This document shows positions 1 through 7,123 of a stretch of DNA of 15,081 nucleotides, in pieces. The first letter of the stretch is position 1. Each line of letters starts with the position of its first letter. Below the pieces are notes generated by a model. The model was not told where the DNA came from and searched no databases. It saw nothing but the letters and a program-made list of their open reading frames with translations. Source of the DNA: RGIG1993 sp964564225 (GTDB lineage Bacteria > Bacillota > Clostridia > Oscillospirales > CAG-272); the NCBI GenBank assembly GCA_964564225.1, contig CAZMAF010000041.1, forward strand, positions 1 through 15,081. The letters run 5' to 3'. A program made the position numbers and the translations under genes.

Positions 1-52
1 TGTAACCACACGCCCCTCAAACGTGCGCGTCTGCCAGTTCCGCCACTCTCGC
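1..52 (-). tRNA. tRNA-Leu (anticodon GAG), 5' part, cut by window edge
   Basis: Read on the minus strand from base 52, the sequence folds as the first half of a class II tRNA. It has a seven-base acceptor strand GCGAGAG, the TG linker, and a D arm GCGGAACTGGCAGACGC of the form usual in bacterial tRNA-Leu. A five-base anticodon stem CACGT/GCGTG (one T-G pair) closes the loop TTGAGGG, giving anticodon GAG, which reads CUC/CUU leucine codons. The variable arm begins at the window edge, so the long arm, T arm and acceptor 3' strand are not visible. The Leu call rests on the anticodon and the D arm. Confidence 0.9.
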
Positions 53-87
53 ATTCGGTGAGACGCTTTAGCGCCGCAACATTAATG

Positions 88-115
88 ATTATACACATTT
101 TTTTACATTTGTCAA
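88..115 (-). promoter_or_regulatory. Sigma-A type promoter of the tRNA-Leu gene
   Basis: On the minus strand there is TTGACA (110-115), a 16-base spacer and TATAAT (88-93), with a TG dinucleotide one or two bases before the -10 box. Both hexamers match the vegetative sigma factor consensus. The predicted start near base 80-82 leaves a leader of about 30 bases before the mature tRNA 5' end at 52, which suits RNase P processing. Confidence 0.85.
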
Positions 116-195
116 TAGCTTTTTTGAAAAAAATTAAAAAAATTTTTAAAGCAAGTCATCGTGTTATTTTTTTACTTTTGGCATAGTTTTTAAGA

Positions 196-238
196 AAATA
201 CCATCGGAGCAACAATTACAGTTACTCCGATGGTATTT
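196..238 (-). terminator. Intrinsic terminator after the YgiQ-family gene
   Basis: Bases 196-209 and 225-238 are perfectly complementary over 14 bp, with a 15-base loop. On the minus strand the stem is followed by TTTTCTT. The stem overlaps the TAA stop codon (237-239) of the upstream radical SAM gene, so it ends that transcript before the tRNA promoter. Confidence 0.8.
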
Positions 239-2108
239 ATTTTTTCTTTTTGCGAGGGTTCTTTTTAATAAAAGCGGAAGTGCGCTTTATGGATGACTTT
301 GCATGTGTATGAATTGATTTTGGCGGATGAATGAGACATTCGGGTGAATATCCGATCAGATCTTCCCTTCCTGCGATTCTCAAGGTTTTTATAATCAAGT
401 CTGCATTCTCGGGACGTCTGTATTGAAGCAATGCACGTTGCATTTTCTTTTCTTCATAGGATTTTGCGACGTATACCGGTTTATTTGTAAAGGGATCTAT
501 CTCGGTATAATACATAACAGTAGAAGCCGTTCCGGGAGTAGGATAGAAGTCCTGTACCTGCTCGGGATTCATTCTGTTTTCCTTTAGATATAAAGCCAGC
601 GCAATGGCATCGGATAATGTACTTCCTGGATGAGAGGACATCAAATACGGAACTAAATACTGCTCTTTTCCGGCTTGCTTGCATAGCATATAATATTTAT
701 CTTTAAATTGGTTGTAAACTTCAATTGACGGCTTTCCCATGTGAATCAGCACGTTATTGGAGCAATGCTCTGGTGCTACCTTCAGCTGACCGCTGATATG
801 TTCGTTCACGAGTTTCTTGAAAAACGCATCTGACTTATCATAGATTAAATAATCGAAGCGTATTCCGGATCGAATAAAAACTTTTTTGATATTCGGAATA
901 CTTTGAACGTGGTTTAAAAGCTCAATATATTCAGTATGATCCACTTTCAAATTGGGACACGGTTTTGGTGCTAAGCATTTTCTGCCCGCGCAAACACCGT
1001 GTTCCTTTTGTTTATCACAAGCAAGACCTCTGAAGTTTGCTGTCGGACCGCCTATATCGTGAATATATCCCTTGAAATCGGGCATCTCTGCAATCAGTCG
1101 TGCTTCGGATTCAACACTTTCAATACTTCGAGATGTTACCACGCGCCCCTGATGAAAGGCGAGTGCGCAGAAATTACACGCACCGAAGCAGCCGCGATTG
1201 TGAGTGATAGAAAATCTCACTTCTTGTATTGCGGGAACACCACCCCAATTTTCGTATACAGGATGATAATTTCTCATATATGGAAGCTTATAAACTTCGT
1301 CGAGTTCCTTTTGTTCAAGAGGAGGCATCGGTGGATTCTGAACGATCATTTTTGAGTCATAATATTCAATTACTGCGCGGCCTCTGATATGATCGTTTTC
1401 GCGGTACTGGATATTGAATGCTTCGGCATAAGCTCTCTTGTCGCTCTTAATTATGTTATAATCAAAATATCCGACTGCATCGTAATGAATGCGGTCGTTA
1501 TGGTTGGCAACGAAAACCGTTCCGCGCACATCGCGTATTTTTTTGATTGGTACGCCTTTGTCAAGAAGTTTAGCAATTGCAAGAATGGATTTTTCGCCCA
1601 TTCCATACGACAATATATCCGCCTTGGCATCAATCAGTATACTGCGGCGTACTTTATCATCCCAATAATCATAATGAGCAAAACGTCGAAGCGAAGCCTC
1701 AAGACCGCCAATGATGATCGGAACGTCACCGTAAGCTTCGCGTATACGGTTACAGTAAACGATAGTAGCACGATCGGGACGTTTGCCACTCTTACCGCCG
1801 GGGGAATAGTAATCTTCATTGCGTTTCTTTTTGGATACAGTATAATGTGCCACCATAGAGTCGATGTTTCCTGCGGTTACAAGGAATCCAAGACGAGGTT
1901 TTCCATATTCTTTAAAGGCATCGCAGCTTTTATAATCAGGTTGTGATAGAATCGCAACCCGAAATCCTGCATGTTCCAAAACACGCGAAATAATGGCAAC
2001 TCCAAAGGAAGGATGATCTACGTACGCATCCCCCGTTACGTATACAAAGTCAGGAGCTCCCCATCCGAGCACATCGACTTCTGTTTTATTGATTGGTAAA
2101 AAAGACAT
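237..2108 (-). CDS. YgiQ family radical SAM protein
   Basis: A 623-residue protein of the YgiQ (UPF0313) family of radical SAM enzymes, whose substrate is unknown. The cluster motif CxxxCxxC is at Cys307, Cys311 and Cys314 (CFGACNFC) and should bind a [4Fe-4S] cluster that cleaves S-adenosylmethionine. The N-terminal 280 or so residues match the family's extra domain (GWGAPDFVYVTGDAYVDHPS near the start, IIGGLEASLRR near 135). A second cysteine-rich stretch with GVCAGRKC and KPCPN follows the radical SAM motif, as is usual in the family. It is shorter than the roughly 740-residue E. coli YgiQ, mainly at the C terminus, and ends in a lysine-rich tail. The ATG at 2108 is preceded by GAAAGGAT at a good distance. 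It follows infB on the same strand, but a strong hairpin separates them. Family call sure, function unknown. Confidence 0.93.
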   Translation of the reverse strand: MSFLPINKTEVDVLGWGAPDFVYVTGDAYVDHPSFGVAIISRVLEHAGFRVAILSQPDYKSCDAFKEYGKPRLGFLVTAGNIDSMVAHYTVSKKKRNEDYYSPGGKSGKRPDRATIVYCNRIREAYGDVPIIIGGLEASLRRFAHYDYWDDKVRRSILIDAKADILSYGMGEKSILAIAKLLDKGVPIKKIRDVRGTVFVANHNDRIHYDAVGYFDYNIIKSDKRAYAEAFNIQYRENDHIRGRAVIEYYDSKMIVQNPPMPPLEQKELDEVYKLPYMRNYHPVYENWGGVPAIQEVRFSITHNRGCFGACNFCALAFHQGRVVTSRSIESVESEARLIAEMPDFKGYIHDIGGPTANFRGLACDKQKEHGVCAGRKCLAPKPCPNLKVDHTEYIELLNHVQSIPNIKKVFIRSGIRFDYLIYDKSDAFFKKLVNEHISGQLKVAPEHCSNNVLIHMGKPSIEVYNQFKDKYYMLCKQAGKEQYLVPYLMSSHPGSTLSDAIALALYLKENRMNPEQVQDFYPTPGTASTVMYYTEIDPFTNKPVYVAKSYEEKKMQRALLQYRRPENADLIIKTLRIAGREDLIGYSPECLIHPPKSIHTHAKSSIKRTSAFIKKNPRKKKK

Positions 2109-2126
2109 AGTATATCCTTTCTTTTT

Positions 2127-2164
2127 AAAAAAGCTGTTGCAGAGTTTTGTGCAACAGCTTTTTT
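2127..2164 (-). terminator. Strong intrinsic terminator after infB
   Basis: A perfect 15-bp inverted repeat (2127-2141 and 2150-2164) has an 8-base loop. It is A-rich on the 5' arm and ends in a run of T, a form that can terminate in both directions. It begins 17 bases beyond the infB stop codon. Its T-run ends only about 18 bases before the ATG of the next gene, so it separates infB from the radical SAM gene and may control readthrough into it. Confidence 0.85.
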
Positions 2165-2180
2165 GTGAATGTTTAAGTCG

Positions 2181-4766
2181 TTATTTCTTAACTTCGACCA
2201 TTTCAAAGGCTTCAAGAATATCGCTTTCTTTAATATCATTGAATTTATCAAGTCCGATACCGCACTCGTAACCGGTAGCAACTTCTTTAACGTCATCTTT
2301 AAATCTCTTGAGCGAGGAAATCTTATCTTCAAAGATAACAACACCGTCACGGATAACACGAATTTGTGAGCTTCGTGTTATCTTGCCGTCCTGAACATAA
2401 GAACCGGCAATTGTACCGACACCGGGGACACGGATCGTCTGACGAACCTGGGCGTGACCGATAATTTGTTCTTTGAATACAGGAGCAAGCATACCCTTCA
2501 TAGCAGCGGAAATTTCGTCGATACATTCGTAAATAACGCGGTAGGTACGAATGTCAACCTTCAACAGCTCGGCTCTGTCAAGAGCGTTTTTATCCGGGCG
2601 AACGTTAAAACCAACGATGATTGCGTTGGATGCAGATGCAAAGGTAACGTCACCTTCGGTAATACCGCCGACTGCGGAATGAATGATATTAACCTTAACT
2701 TCGTCATTAGTGAGTTTAACAAGCGAACTCTTGACTGCTTCGGCAGAACCGACAACGTCGGCTTTGATGATAATATTGAGATCCTTGATGCCTTCTTTAA
2801 TCTGCGCAAAGAGATCGTCAAGTGAGACCTTTGCATTCGCGTTAAATTCTTTCTGCTTTGCTTCGGCTTTGCGTCGTTCAGCAAGTTCACGAGCCATCTT
2901 TTCGTCTTCAACGGCATTAAATTCGTCGCCTGAGAGCGGTACTTCGGAAAGACCGGTAATCTCAACCGGAACAGAAGGACCGGCAATCTTAACGGTTCTG
3001 CCTTTGTCATCAATCATGGCACGTACTCTGCCGACGGCAGTGCCGGCAATTACGACGTCGCCGGTTTTCAATGTACCTGCCTGAACAAGAATAGTCGCAA
3101 CAGGACCGCGACCTCTGTCAAGACGCGCCTCAATGACAATACCTTTGGCATGACGGTTCGGGTTAGCGCGAAGCTGTTTCATTTCGGCAATCAACAGTAC
3201 GTTTTCGAGCAGATCGTCAATACCGTAACCGGTCAGAGCTGAAACGGGAACACATACCGTATCGCCGCCCCATTCTTCCGGAACAAGCTCATATTTTGTA
3301 AGTTCCTGCTTTATAGCATCGGGATTAGCCGTTGGTTTATCCATTTTATTGATGGCAACGATAATGTCAATACCCGCCGCTTTAGCGTGACTGATTGCTT
3401 CAATTGTCTGAGGCATAATGCCGTCGTCAGCTGCAACAACGAGGATAGCAATATCAGTTGCCATAGCGCCGCGCTGACGCATTGCGGTAAAGGCTTCATG
3501 ACCGGGTGTGTCAAGGAAGGTAATATCTTTATCGTTAATTCTTACACAGTATGCACCTATGTGCTGTGTAATGCCGCCTGCTTCACCGGTCGTAACGTTT
3601 GTATGACGGATTCTGTCGAGAAGCGAAGTCTTACCATGGTCAACGTGCCCCATAACGCAAACGACGGGAGCGCGTTCAAGGAGTGATTCTTCTGTATCGT
3701 TATCGGCCTCAAAAAGCTTTTCTTCAATGGTCACAACAACTTCTTTTGTAACGATTACGCCAAGTTCCGTGCCGATATATTCAGCCGTATCGAAGTCAAT
3801 AACCTGATTGACGTTTGCGATAATACCGAGCATCATTAATCGTTTAATCACTTCGGCTGCGGTAACTTTAAGACGCTGAGCAAGATTACCGACAGTGATT
3901 TCCTCGGGCACAGTGATGGAAAGCTGCTGTTTAACAACAGGCTGTTTGGGCTGAGGCTGTTTCTTTGGATTGCCTTTATAGCCTCCCTTGTTATGCGATT
4001 GGTCACCTTTGCTCTTCTGCCCCTGTTGCGGTTTGTTGGGTCCTTTTTTAAACTTTTGTACGTTAGATTCATAAGGAACGTCGTTTGAAAATCTGTCAAG
4101 ACGCTCATCATACTTATCAAGATCAACAGCAGTCGTTCTGGTATCAATAACACGAACGCCTGCTTTATGCCCGAAGATGTTTCCGGCAACCTGAGGCGTA
4201 TTGTTATTTTCGACCGGCTTGCGCGTTACTGTCGGCACGGTTTCCGGTTTCTTTTCCGGTTTCTTTTTATTGTCGCCATTTCTGTTCTGAGGTTTATCGA
4301 AGCTAACAGGCTTGGCAAAACGGTCTTTGGGTTGTTTTGCTTGTTGCGCAGCAAGACGGGCTGCCTTTTCAGCTTCCGCCTTTTCTTTGGCAAGTCTCTC
4401 GGCTTCCGCCTTTTCTTTGGCTGCTTTTTCCTTAGCAAGTCTTTCAGCTTCGGCTTTTTCCTTAGCAAGTCTTTCAGCTTCGGCTTTCTCGGCAGCAAGA
4501 CGTGCTTCTTCTTCGCGTTTTCTGAGTCTTTCTTCCGTTACAACGGTAATATGTGTTTTTCCGGAAAAATAACCGTTGATATCAACAATCTGATGAGATT
4601 CGGTCAACATTGCCATAATGACGTTGTATTCTTCCTCGGATATCGAGCTGTTATTGGTTTTTCCGGTATACCCGTATTCACTGAGAATATCAATGAGTGC
4701 ACGGCTCTTAAGACCCAGGTCTTGAGCGAGTTTATTGATCTTAATATCGTTTTTGTTATCTGCCAT
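2181..4766 (-). CDS. infB: Translation initiation factor IF-2
   Basis: GTPase that brings initiator tRNA to the 30S subunit and promotes 70S joining. The 861 residues show, in order: a first IF2_N domain (about 6-56); an alanine, glutamate and lysine-rich coiled segment with near-identical ten-residue repeats (about 80-142); a basic low-complexity linker; a second IF2_N domain (about 285-340); and the GTPase domain with G1 GHVDHGKT (373-380), G3 DTPGH (419-423) and G4 NKMD (473-476). The beta-barrel, domain III and the initiator tRNA-binding C-terminal domain ending near 861 follow. The ATG at 4766 has AGGAGG eight bases upstream, and this site overlaps the end of ylxQ; the gap between the genes is 3 bases. 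It is the last gene of the rimP-nusA operon here. Usual followers in Bacillus (rbfA, truB) are absent. Confidence 0.98.
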   Translation of the reverse strand: MADNKNDIKINKLAQDLGLKSRALIDILSEYGYTGKTNNSSISEEEYNVIMAMLTESHQIVDINGYFSGKTHITVVTEERLRKREEEARLAAEKAEAERLAKEKAEAERLAKEKAAKEKAEAERLAKEKAEAEKAARLAAQQAKQPKDRFAKPVSFDKPQNRNGDNKKKPEKKPETVPTVTRKPVENNNTPQVAGNIFGHKAGVRVIDTRTTAVDLDKYDERLDRFSNDVPYESNVQKFKKGPNKPQQGQKSKGDQSHNKGGYKGNPKKQPQPKQPVVKQQLSITVPEEITVGNLAQRLKVTAAEVIKRLMMLGIIANVNQVIDFDTAEYIGTELGVIVTKEVVVTIEEKLFEADNDTEESLLERAPVVCVMGHVDHGKTSLLDRIRHTNVTTGEAGGITQHIGAYCVRINDKDITFLDTPGHEAFTAMRQRGAMATDIAILVVAADDGIMPQTIEAISHAKAAGIDIIVAINKMDKPTANPDAIKQELTKYELVPEEWGGDTVCVPVSALTGYGIDDLLENVLLIAEMKQLRANPNRHAKGIVIEARLDRGRGPVATILVQAGTLKTGDVVIAGTAVGRVRAMIDDKGRTVKIAGPSVPVEITGLSEVPLSGDEFNAVEDEKMARELAERRKAEAKQKEFNANAKVSLDDLFAQIKEGIKDLNIIIKADVVGSAEAVKSSLVKLTNDEVKVNIIHSAVGGITEGDVTFASASNAIIVGFNVRPDKNALDRAELLKVDIRTYRVIYECIDEISAAMKGMLAPVFKEQIIGHAQVRQTIRVPGVGTIAGSYVQDGKITRSSQIRVIRDGVVIFEDKISSLKRFKDDVKEVATGYECGIGLDKFNDIKESDILEAFEMVEVKK
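4430..4489 (-). repeat. Tandem 30-bp repeat inside infB
   Basis: Two adjacent, nearly identical 30-base units (4430-4459 and 4460-4489) differ near one end only. A second, more diverged pair of the same period lies at about 4376-4418. They encode copies of AERLAKEKAE in the IF-2 coiled segment. The period is a multiple of three, so copy-number change would keep the frame. Confidence 0.8.
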
Positions 4767-4769
4767 AGG

Positions 4770-5111
4770 TTATACCTCCTGCTTGGATAAGAGATTATCA
4801 CTCTCGTTAAGTTTGGTTGTTACAAGATCGGCAAATCCCCGATCCAATACGGCAATACATGATATATAATTGGAAGCGCCGATTGCATCCGAGAATTGTT
4901 CCATAGTATATGTGGTTGAAACGCATACTACCTTGTGATGCCCTGAAGCTGACGTTATCAGTTTTTTTGTGTTATTTGATGCATCCCGTGCAAGTAATAC
5001 GAGAGCTGGTTTCTTATCGCTTCGTATGAAAGTCGATACAAGATTTGTACCGGATGATATTTTGCCTGCTTTCTTGGCAAGACCGAGAGTAGATAATACT
5101 TTATCAATCAT
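4770..5111 (-). CDS. ylxQ: YlxQ, L7Ae/L30e-family RNA-binding protein
   Basis: A small protein of the L7Ae/L30e ribosomal protein family, members of which bind kink-turn RNA. The N terminus LGLAKKAGKISSG, the middle PALVLLARDAS and the late CIAVLD segment fit the YlxQ branch found between rnpM and infB. I choose the ATG at 5111, giving 113 residues; it overlaps the rnpM stop codon by 8 bases and suggests translational coupling. A TTG at 5132 would add seven residues (120 in all) with no better ribosome site. AAGGTGA lies 11-12 bases upstream of the chosen ATG, a rather long spacing. YlxQ in Bacillus is about 100 residues. The cellular role is poorly known, but the operon points to ribosome or RNA metabolism. 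Confidence 0.88.
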   Translation of the reverse strand: MIDKVLSTLGLAKKAGKISSGTNLVSTFIRSDKKPALVLLARDASNNTKKLITSASGHHKVVCVSTTYTMEQFSDAIGASNYISCIAVLDRGFADLVTTKLNESDNLLSKQEV

Positions 5112-5385
5112 TGGATATGAATTCACCTTCAAGTTTGTCTATTACTTCCTGCGGAATTGCGCAGTCAAGATTTCGTTCCAAACGCTTGGATTTAATAGCT
5201 TTTTTAAAGCACGAGACCGAATGACAAAGGTAAGCGCCGCGACCTGATTTCTTACCGTTAAAATCAAGCGATACCTCGCCTTCGGGGGATCGAACGATTC
5301 GAATGAGTGATTTTTTTTCAAAAGAGTTTCCACATCCGACACATTTTCGGAGTATGGTCTTTTTGGGTTTGAATTGTTCTGCCAT
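5104..5385 (-). CDS. rnpM: RnpM (YlxR, DUF448) RNA-binding protein
   Basis: A 93-residue basic protein of the YlxR/DUF448 family, which has been described as a modulator of RNase P. Family signatures are LRKCVGCG (Cys15, Cys18), the IRIVRSPEGEV strand region, and GRGAY (48-52) followed by Cys54 and Cys59. It lies between nusA and ylxQ as in most Firmicutes. The ATG at 5385 is 13 bases after the nusA stop. No Shine-Dalgarno sequence is visible in that gap, so initiation probably depends on coupling to nusA. The family's conserved region starts close to this ATG, so a later start is unlikely. Confidence 0.93.
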   Translation of the reverse strand: MAEQFKPKKTILRKCVGCGNSFEKKSLIRIVRSPEGEVSLDFNGKKSGRGAYLCHSVSCFKKAIKSKRLERNLDCAIPQEVIDKLEGEFISND

Positions 5386-5398
5386 AATTTATAAATGA

Positions 5399-6421
5399 TC
5401 AATTAGTTTTTATATCAATTTTGAATCCTGTGAGTTTAGCGGCAAGACGAGCATTTTGTCCTTCTTTGCCAATAGCCAAAGAAAGCTGATCGTGATCAAC
5501 AAACACCTGACAGGAACGTTCACCATCAAGAATAACCTCATTAACGGTGGCAGGTGAAAGTGCGGCTTTAATAAATTCTTCAGGAAATTCACTGTACTTA
5601 ATAATGTCGATCTTTTCGCCGCCAATTTCACTTACGATGGAGTTGATTCTCATACCGCGATTACCGATGCACGCACCTACGGGGTCAACACCCTCTACTC
5701 TGGCAGAAACGGCAATTTTGGTTCTTGAGCCGGCTTCGCGAGTAATTGCCTTAATGACTACGGTTCCGTCTTTGATTTCAGGTACTTCAAGTTCAAAAAG
5801 ACGTTTTACCATGTGCGAATGAGTTCTCGAGAGCATAACGACGGGTCCTTTTTGTTCCTTGCGTACTTCCATAACGAAGACTTTGATGTGCTGGCCAACA
5901 GTAAAGGTTTCGCCGGGTATTAATTCATTTTTTTGAATAACTGCGCGACTCGTGCCGGTATCAACGACGATGCTTCCGGTTACTTCGTCAATCTTGTGAA
6001 CAACACAGGTAATAACTTCTTCGCGTTTTTCTTCGTATTCACGGATAATGTTACCGCGTTCAGCTTCGCGGATACCCTGAATAATAACTTGTTTTGCGGT
6101 TTGTGCAGACAATCTTCTGAAATTTTTGGTTTTCATTTCGATTTCAGCTACACCGCCGAGTACATAGCGACGGCTAATCTTTTTAGCAGCTTCGAGAGTG
6201 ATCTGTGTCAGAGGATCTTCAACAACCTCAACGATATCCATCAGCTGATAAACCTTTACATCTTTTTTTACGGGATCGATGTGAACACGTACGTTCGTGC
6301 TACCGTTTTCTCTCTTGTATGCGCTGATAAGAGCTGCTTCCACACGTTCCAGCATATATTCTTTAGGAATACCTTTCTCTTTTTCAAGCAGTTCAAGCGC
6401 TGTGAAAAATTCGTTGTTCAT
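5399..6421 (-). CDS. nusA: Transcription termination/antitermination factor NusA
   Basis: Binds RNA polymerase and nascent RNA, promotes pausing and hairpin formation, and stimulates intrinsic termination. At 340 residues it has the Gram-positive domain set: the N-terminal RNA polymerase-binding domain (1 to about 130), an S1 domain (about 135-198), KH1 containing GSRTKIAV and VDPVGACIGNRG (about 200-275), and KH2 with LAIGKEGQNARLAAKLTG near the C terminus. It lacks the acidic repeats of proteobacterial NusA and is a little shorter than the B. subtilis protein. The ATG at 6421 has AAGG seven bases upstream. The open frame runs further upstream to about 6523, but that stretch is not conserved and overlaps the end of rimP. 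It lies 55 bases after rimP and 13 bases before rnpM. Confidence 0.97.
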   Translation of the reverse strand: MNNEFFTALELLEKEKGIPKEYMLERVEAALISAYKRENGSTNVRVHIDPVKKDVKVYQLMDIVEVVEDPLTQITLEAAKKISRRYVLGGVAEIEMKTKNFRRLSAQTAKQVIIQGIREAERGNIIREYEEKREEVITCVVHKIDEVTGSIVVDTGTSRAVIQKNELIPGETFTVGQHIKVFVMEVRKEQKGPVVMLSRTHSHMVKRLFELEVPEIKDGTVVIKAITREAGSRTKIAVSARVEGVDPVGACIGNRGMRINSIVSEIGGEKIDIIKYSEFPEEFIKAALSPATVNEVILDGERSCQVFVDHDQLSLAIGKEGQNARLAAKLTGFKIDIKTN

Positions 6422-6442
6422 AGTACAACCTTGTCCTTTCTT

Positions 6443-6467
6443 ATATTCATAAATCAGATATGAATAT
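6443..6467 (-). other. AT-rich hairpin between rimP and nusA
   Basis: Nine perfect base pairs (6443-6451 with 6459-6467) close a 7-base loop. No T-run follows on the minus strand, so it is not an obvious terminator. It sits just before the ribosome binding site of nusA and could affect mRNA stability or nusA translation. It could also be a chance feature of AT-rich spacer DNA. Confidence 0.4.
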
Positions 6468-6476
6468 GATAAAATA

Positions 6477-6947
6477 CTATATCTCGCTGTATACATTTGC
6501 CTTGGCAATATCGGAAAAAGCAAACGTAAATTGTTGATCGTTCTCTGTAATCGTAATCAGTGATGCGTCGTCATTGCAGGAAAGCATACCGATAAACTCA
6601 CGGCGCTTATTATGAGGAGCAAACAATCTTATCTTAACTGTTTCTCCGCGGCAGAACAGATAATGTTCTTTTGTTCGGATATCCCTTTCAAGACCGGGCG
6701 AAGATACATCGAGATAATATGCATCTTCAATCGGATCCGCTTCATCAAGCAGTGGATCAATTGCTCTGTGAACGGTTTCACATTCATCAATACCGACACC
6801 TTCATCGGAATCAATTGTAATTGTCAAATGCCAATCAGCGCCGATTTTCTTATATTCAATGTCCCAGATCGAAAAACCAAGTTCGATTACGGTAGTTTCA
6901 ATAGCCTCTCTGACACGGGAAACCACCTTTCCCTCGTTTTTTGCCAT
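6477..6947 (-). CDS. rimP: Ribosome maturation factor RimP
   Basis: A 156-residue protein needed for maturation of the 30S subunit, equal in length to B. subtilis RimP (YlxS). Recognisable parts are the N-terminal alpha/beta domain (ELGFSIWDIEYKKIG, LTITIDSDEGVGIDECETV), the family motif YYLDVSSPGLER near the middle, and a C-terminal SH3-like domain starting at GETVKIRLF. The ATG at 6947 is chosen because GAGG lies five bases upstream and the residues that follow fit the family. An in-frame ATG at 6995 would add sixteen residues encoded by the leader hairpin and has only AAGG directly abutting it. It is the first gene of the operon. Confidence 0.95.
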   Translation of the reverse strand: MAKNEGKVVSRVREAIETTVIELGFSIWDIEYKKIGADWHLTITIDSDEGVGIDECETVHRAIDPLLDEADPIEDAYYLDVSSPGLERDIRTKEHYLFCRGETVKIRLFAPHNKRREFIGMLSCNDDASLITITENDQQFTFAFSDIAKANVYSEI

Positions 6948-6963
6948 AAAAACCTCATTCCAT

Positions 6964-6995
6964 AAAAATGGAAGAGTGTTTTCACGCTCTTCCAT
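6964..6995 (-). terminator. Terminator-like hairpin (probable attenuator) in the rimP-nusA leader
   Basis: On the minus strand bases 6995-6987 pair with 6976-6968 (ATGGAAGAG with CTCTTCCAT). An alternative fold uses eight of these pairs plus a GTG/CAC helix closed by an AAAA loop. TTTT (6967-6964) follows the stem directly. The hairpin lies downstream of the promoter at 7024-7052 and upstream of rimP, so it can only act on the operon's own transcript. The short T-run suggests a weak terminator, the kind that often needs NusA. Confidence 0.6.
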
Positions 6996-7023
6996 CCTTA
7001 CATCAATATTCTATTACGATGAT

Positions 7024-7052
7024 ATTATAACATATAGTTTCACAAAAAGCAA
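7024..7052 (-). promoter_or_regulatory. Promoter of the rimP-nusA-rnpM-ylxQ-infB operon
   Basis: On the minus strand TTGCTT (7047-7052), 17 bases and TATAAT (7024-7029) form a good vegetative promoter. A start near 7017 gives a leader of about 70 bases with the hairpin beginning some 20 bases into the transcript. Confidence 0.75.
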
Positions 7053-7099
7053 GACCTTTTTTATAAAAAATCCATAAAAATTATAATATTTTAAAAAAT

Positions 7100-7123
7100 G
7101 CCATTTATTCTTCGTCAGATGGC
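7100..7123 (-). terminator. Possible weak terminator after the zinc-ribbon gene
   Basis: GCCAT (7119-7123 read on the minus strand) can pair with ATGGC (7100-7104), with the stop codon in the 14-base loop, and is followed by A and six T. The stem is only five pairs. Just beyond lies a 14-base AT palindrome (7057-7070) with no clear role. The T-run is good but the stem is weak. Confidence 0.3.

Noticed and set aside
1389..1946. Plus-strand open frame of 185 codons
   Set aside because: It is antisense to the well-conserved radical SAM gene, with no promoter or ribosome site.
4167..4790. Long plus-strand open frame of 207 codons rich in Phe, Ser and Leu
   Set aside because: It lies opposite the IF-2 N-terminal repeats and mirrors their Lys/Glu/Ala codons. 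It has no ribosome site or family match, and the minus-strand frame is clearly infB.
5399..6523. NusA starting at 6523 with 34 extra residues
   Set aside because: The extension overlaps the end of rimP, is not conserved, and the ATG at 6421 has a good ribosome site at the family's usual N terminus.
7057..7070. Perfect 14-base AT palindrome in the spacer between the zinc-ribbon gene and rimP
   Set aside because: It is made only of A and T in a very AT-rich spacer and could arise by chance. It matches no operator known to me.
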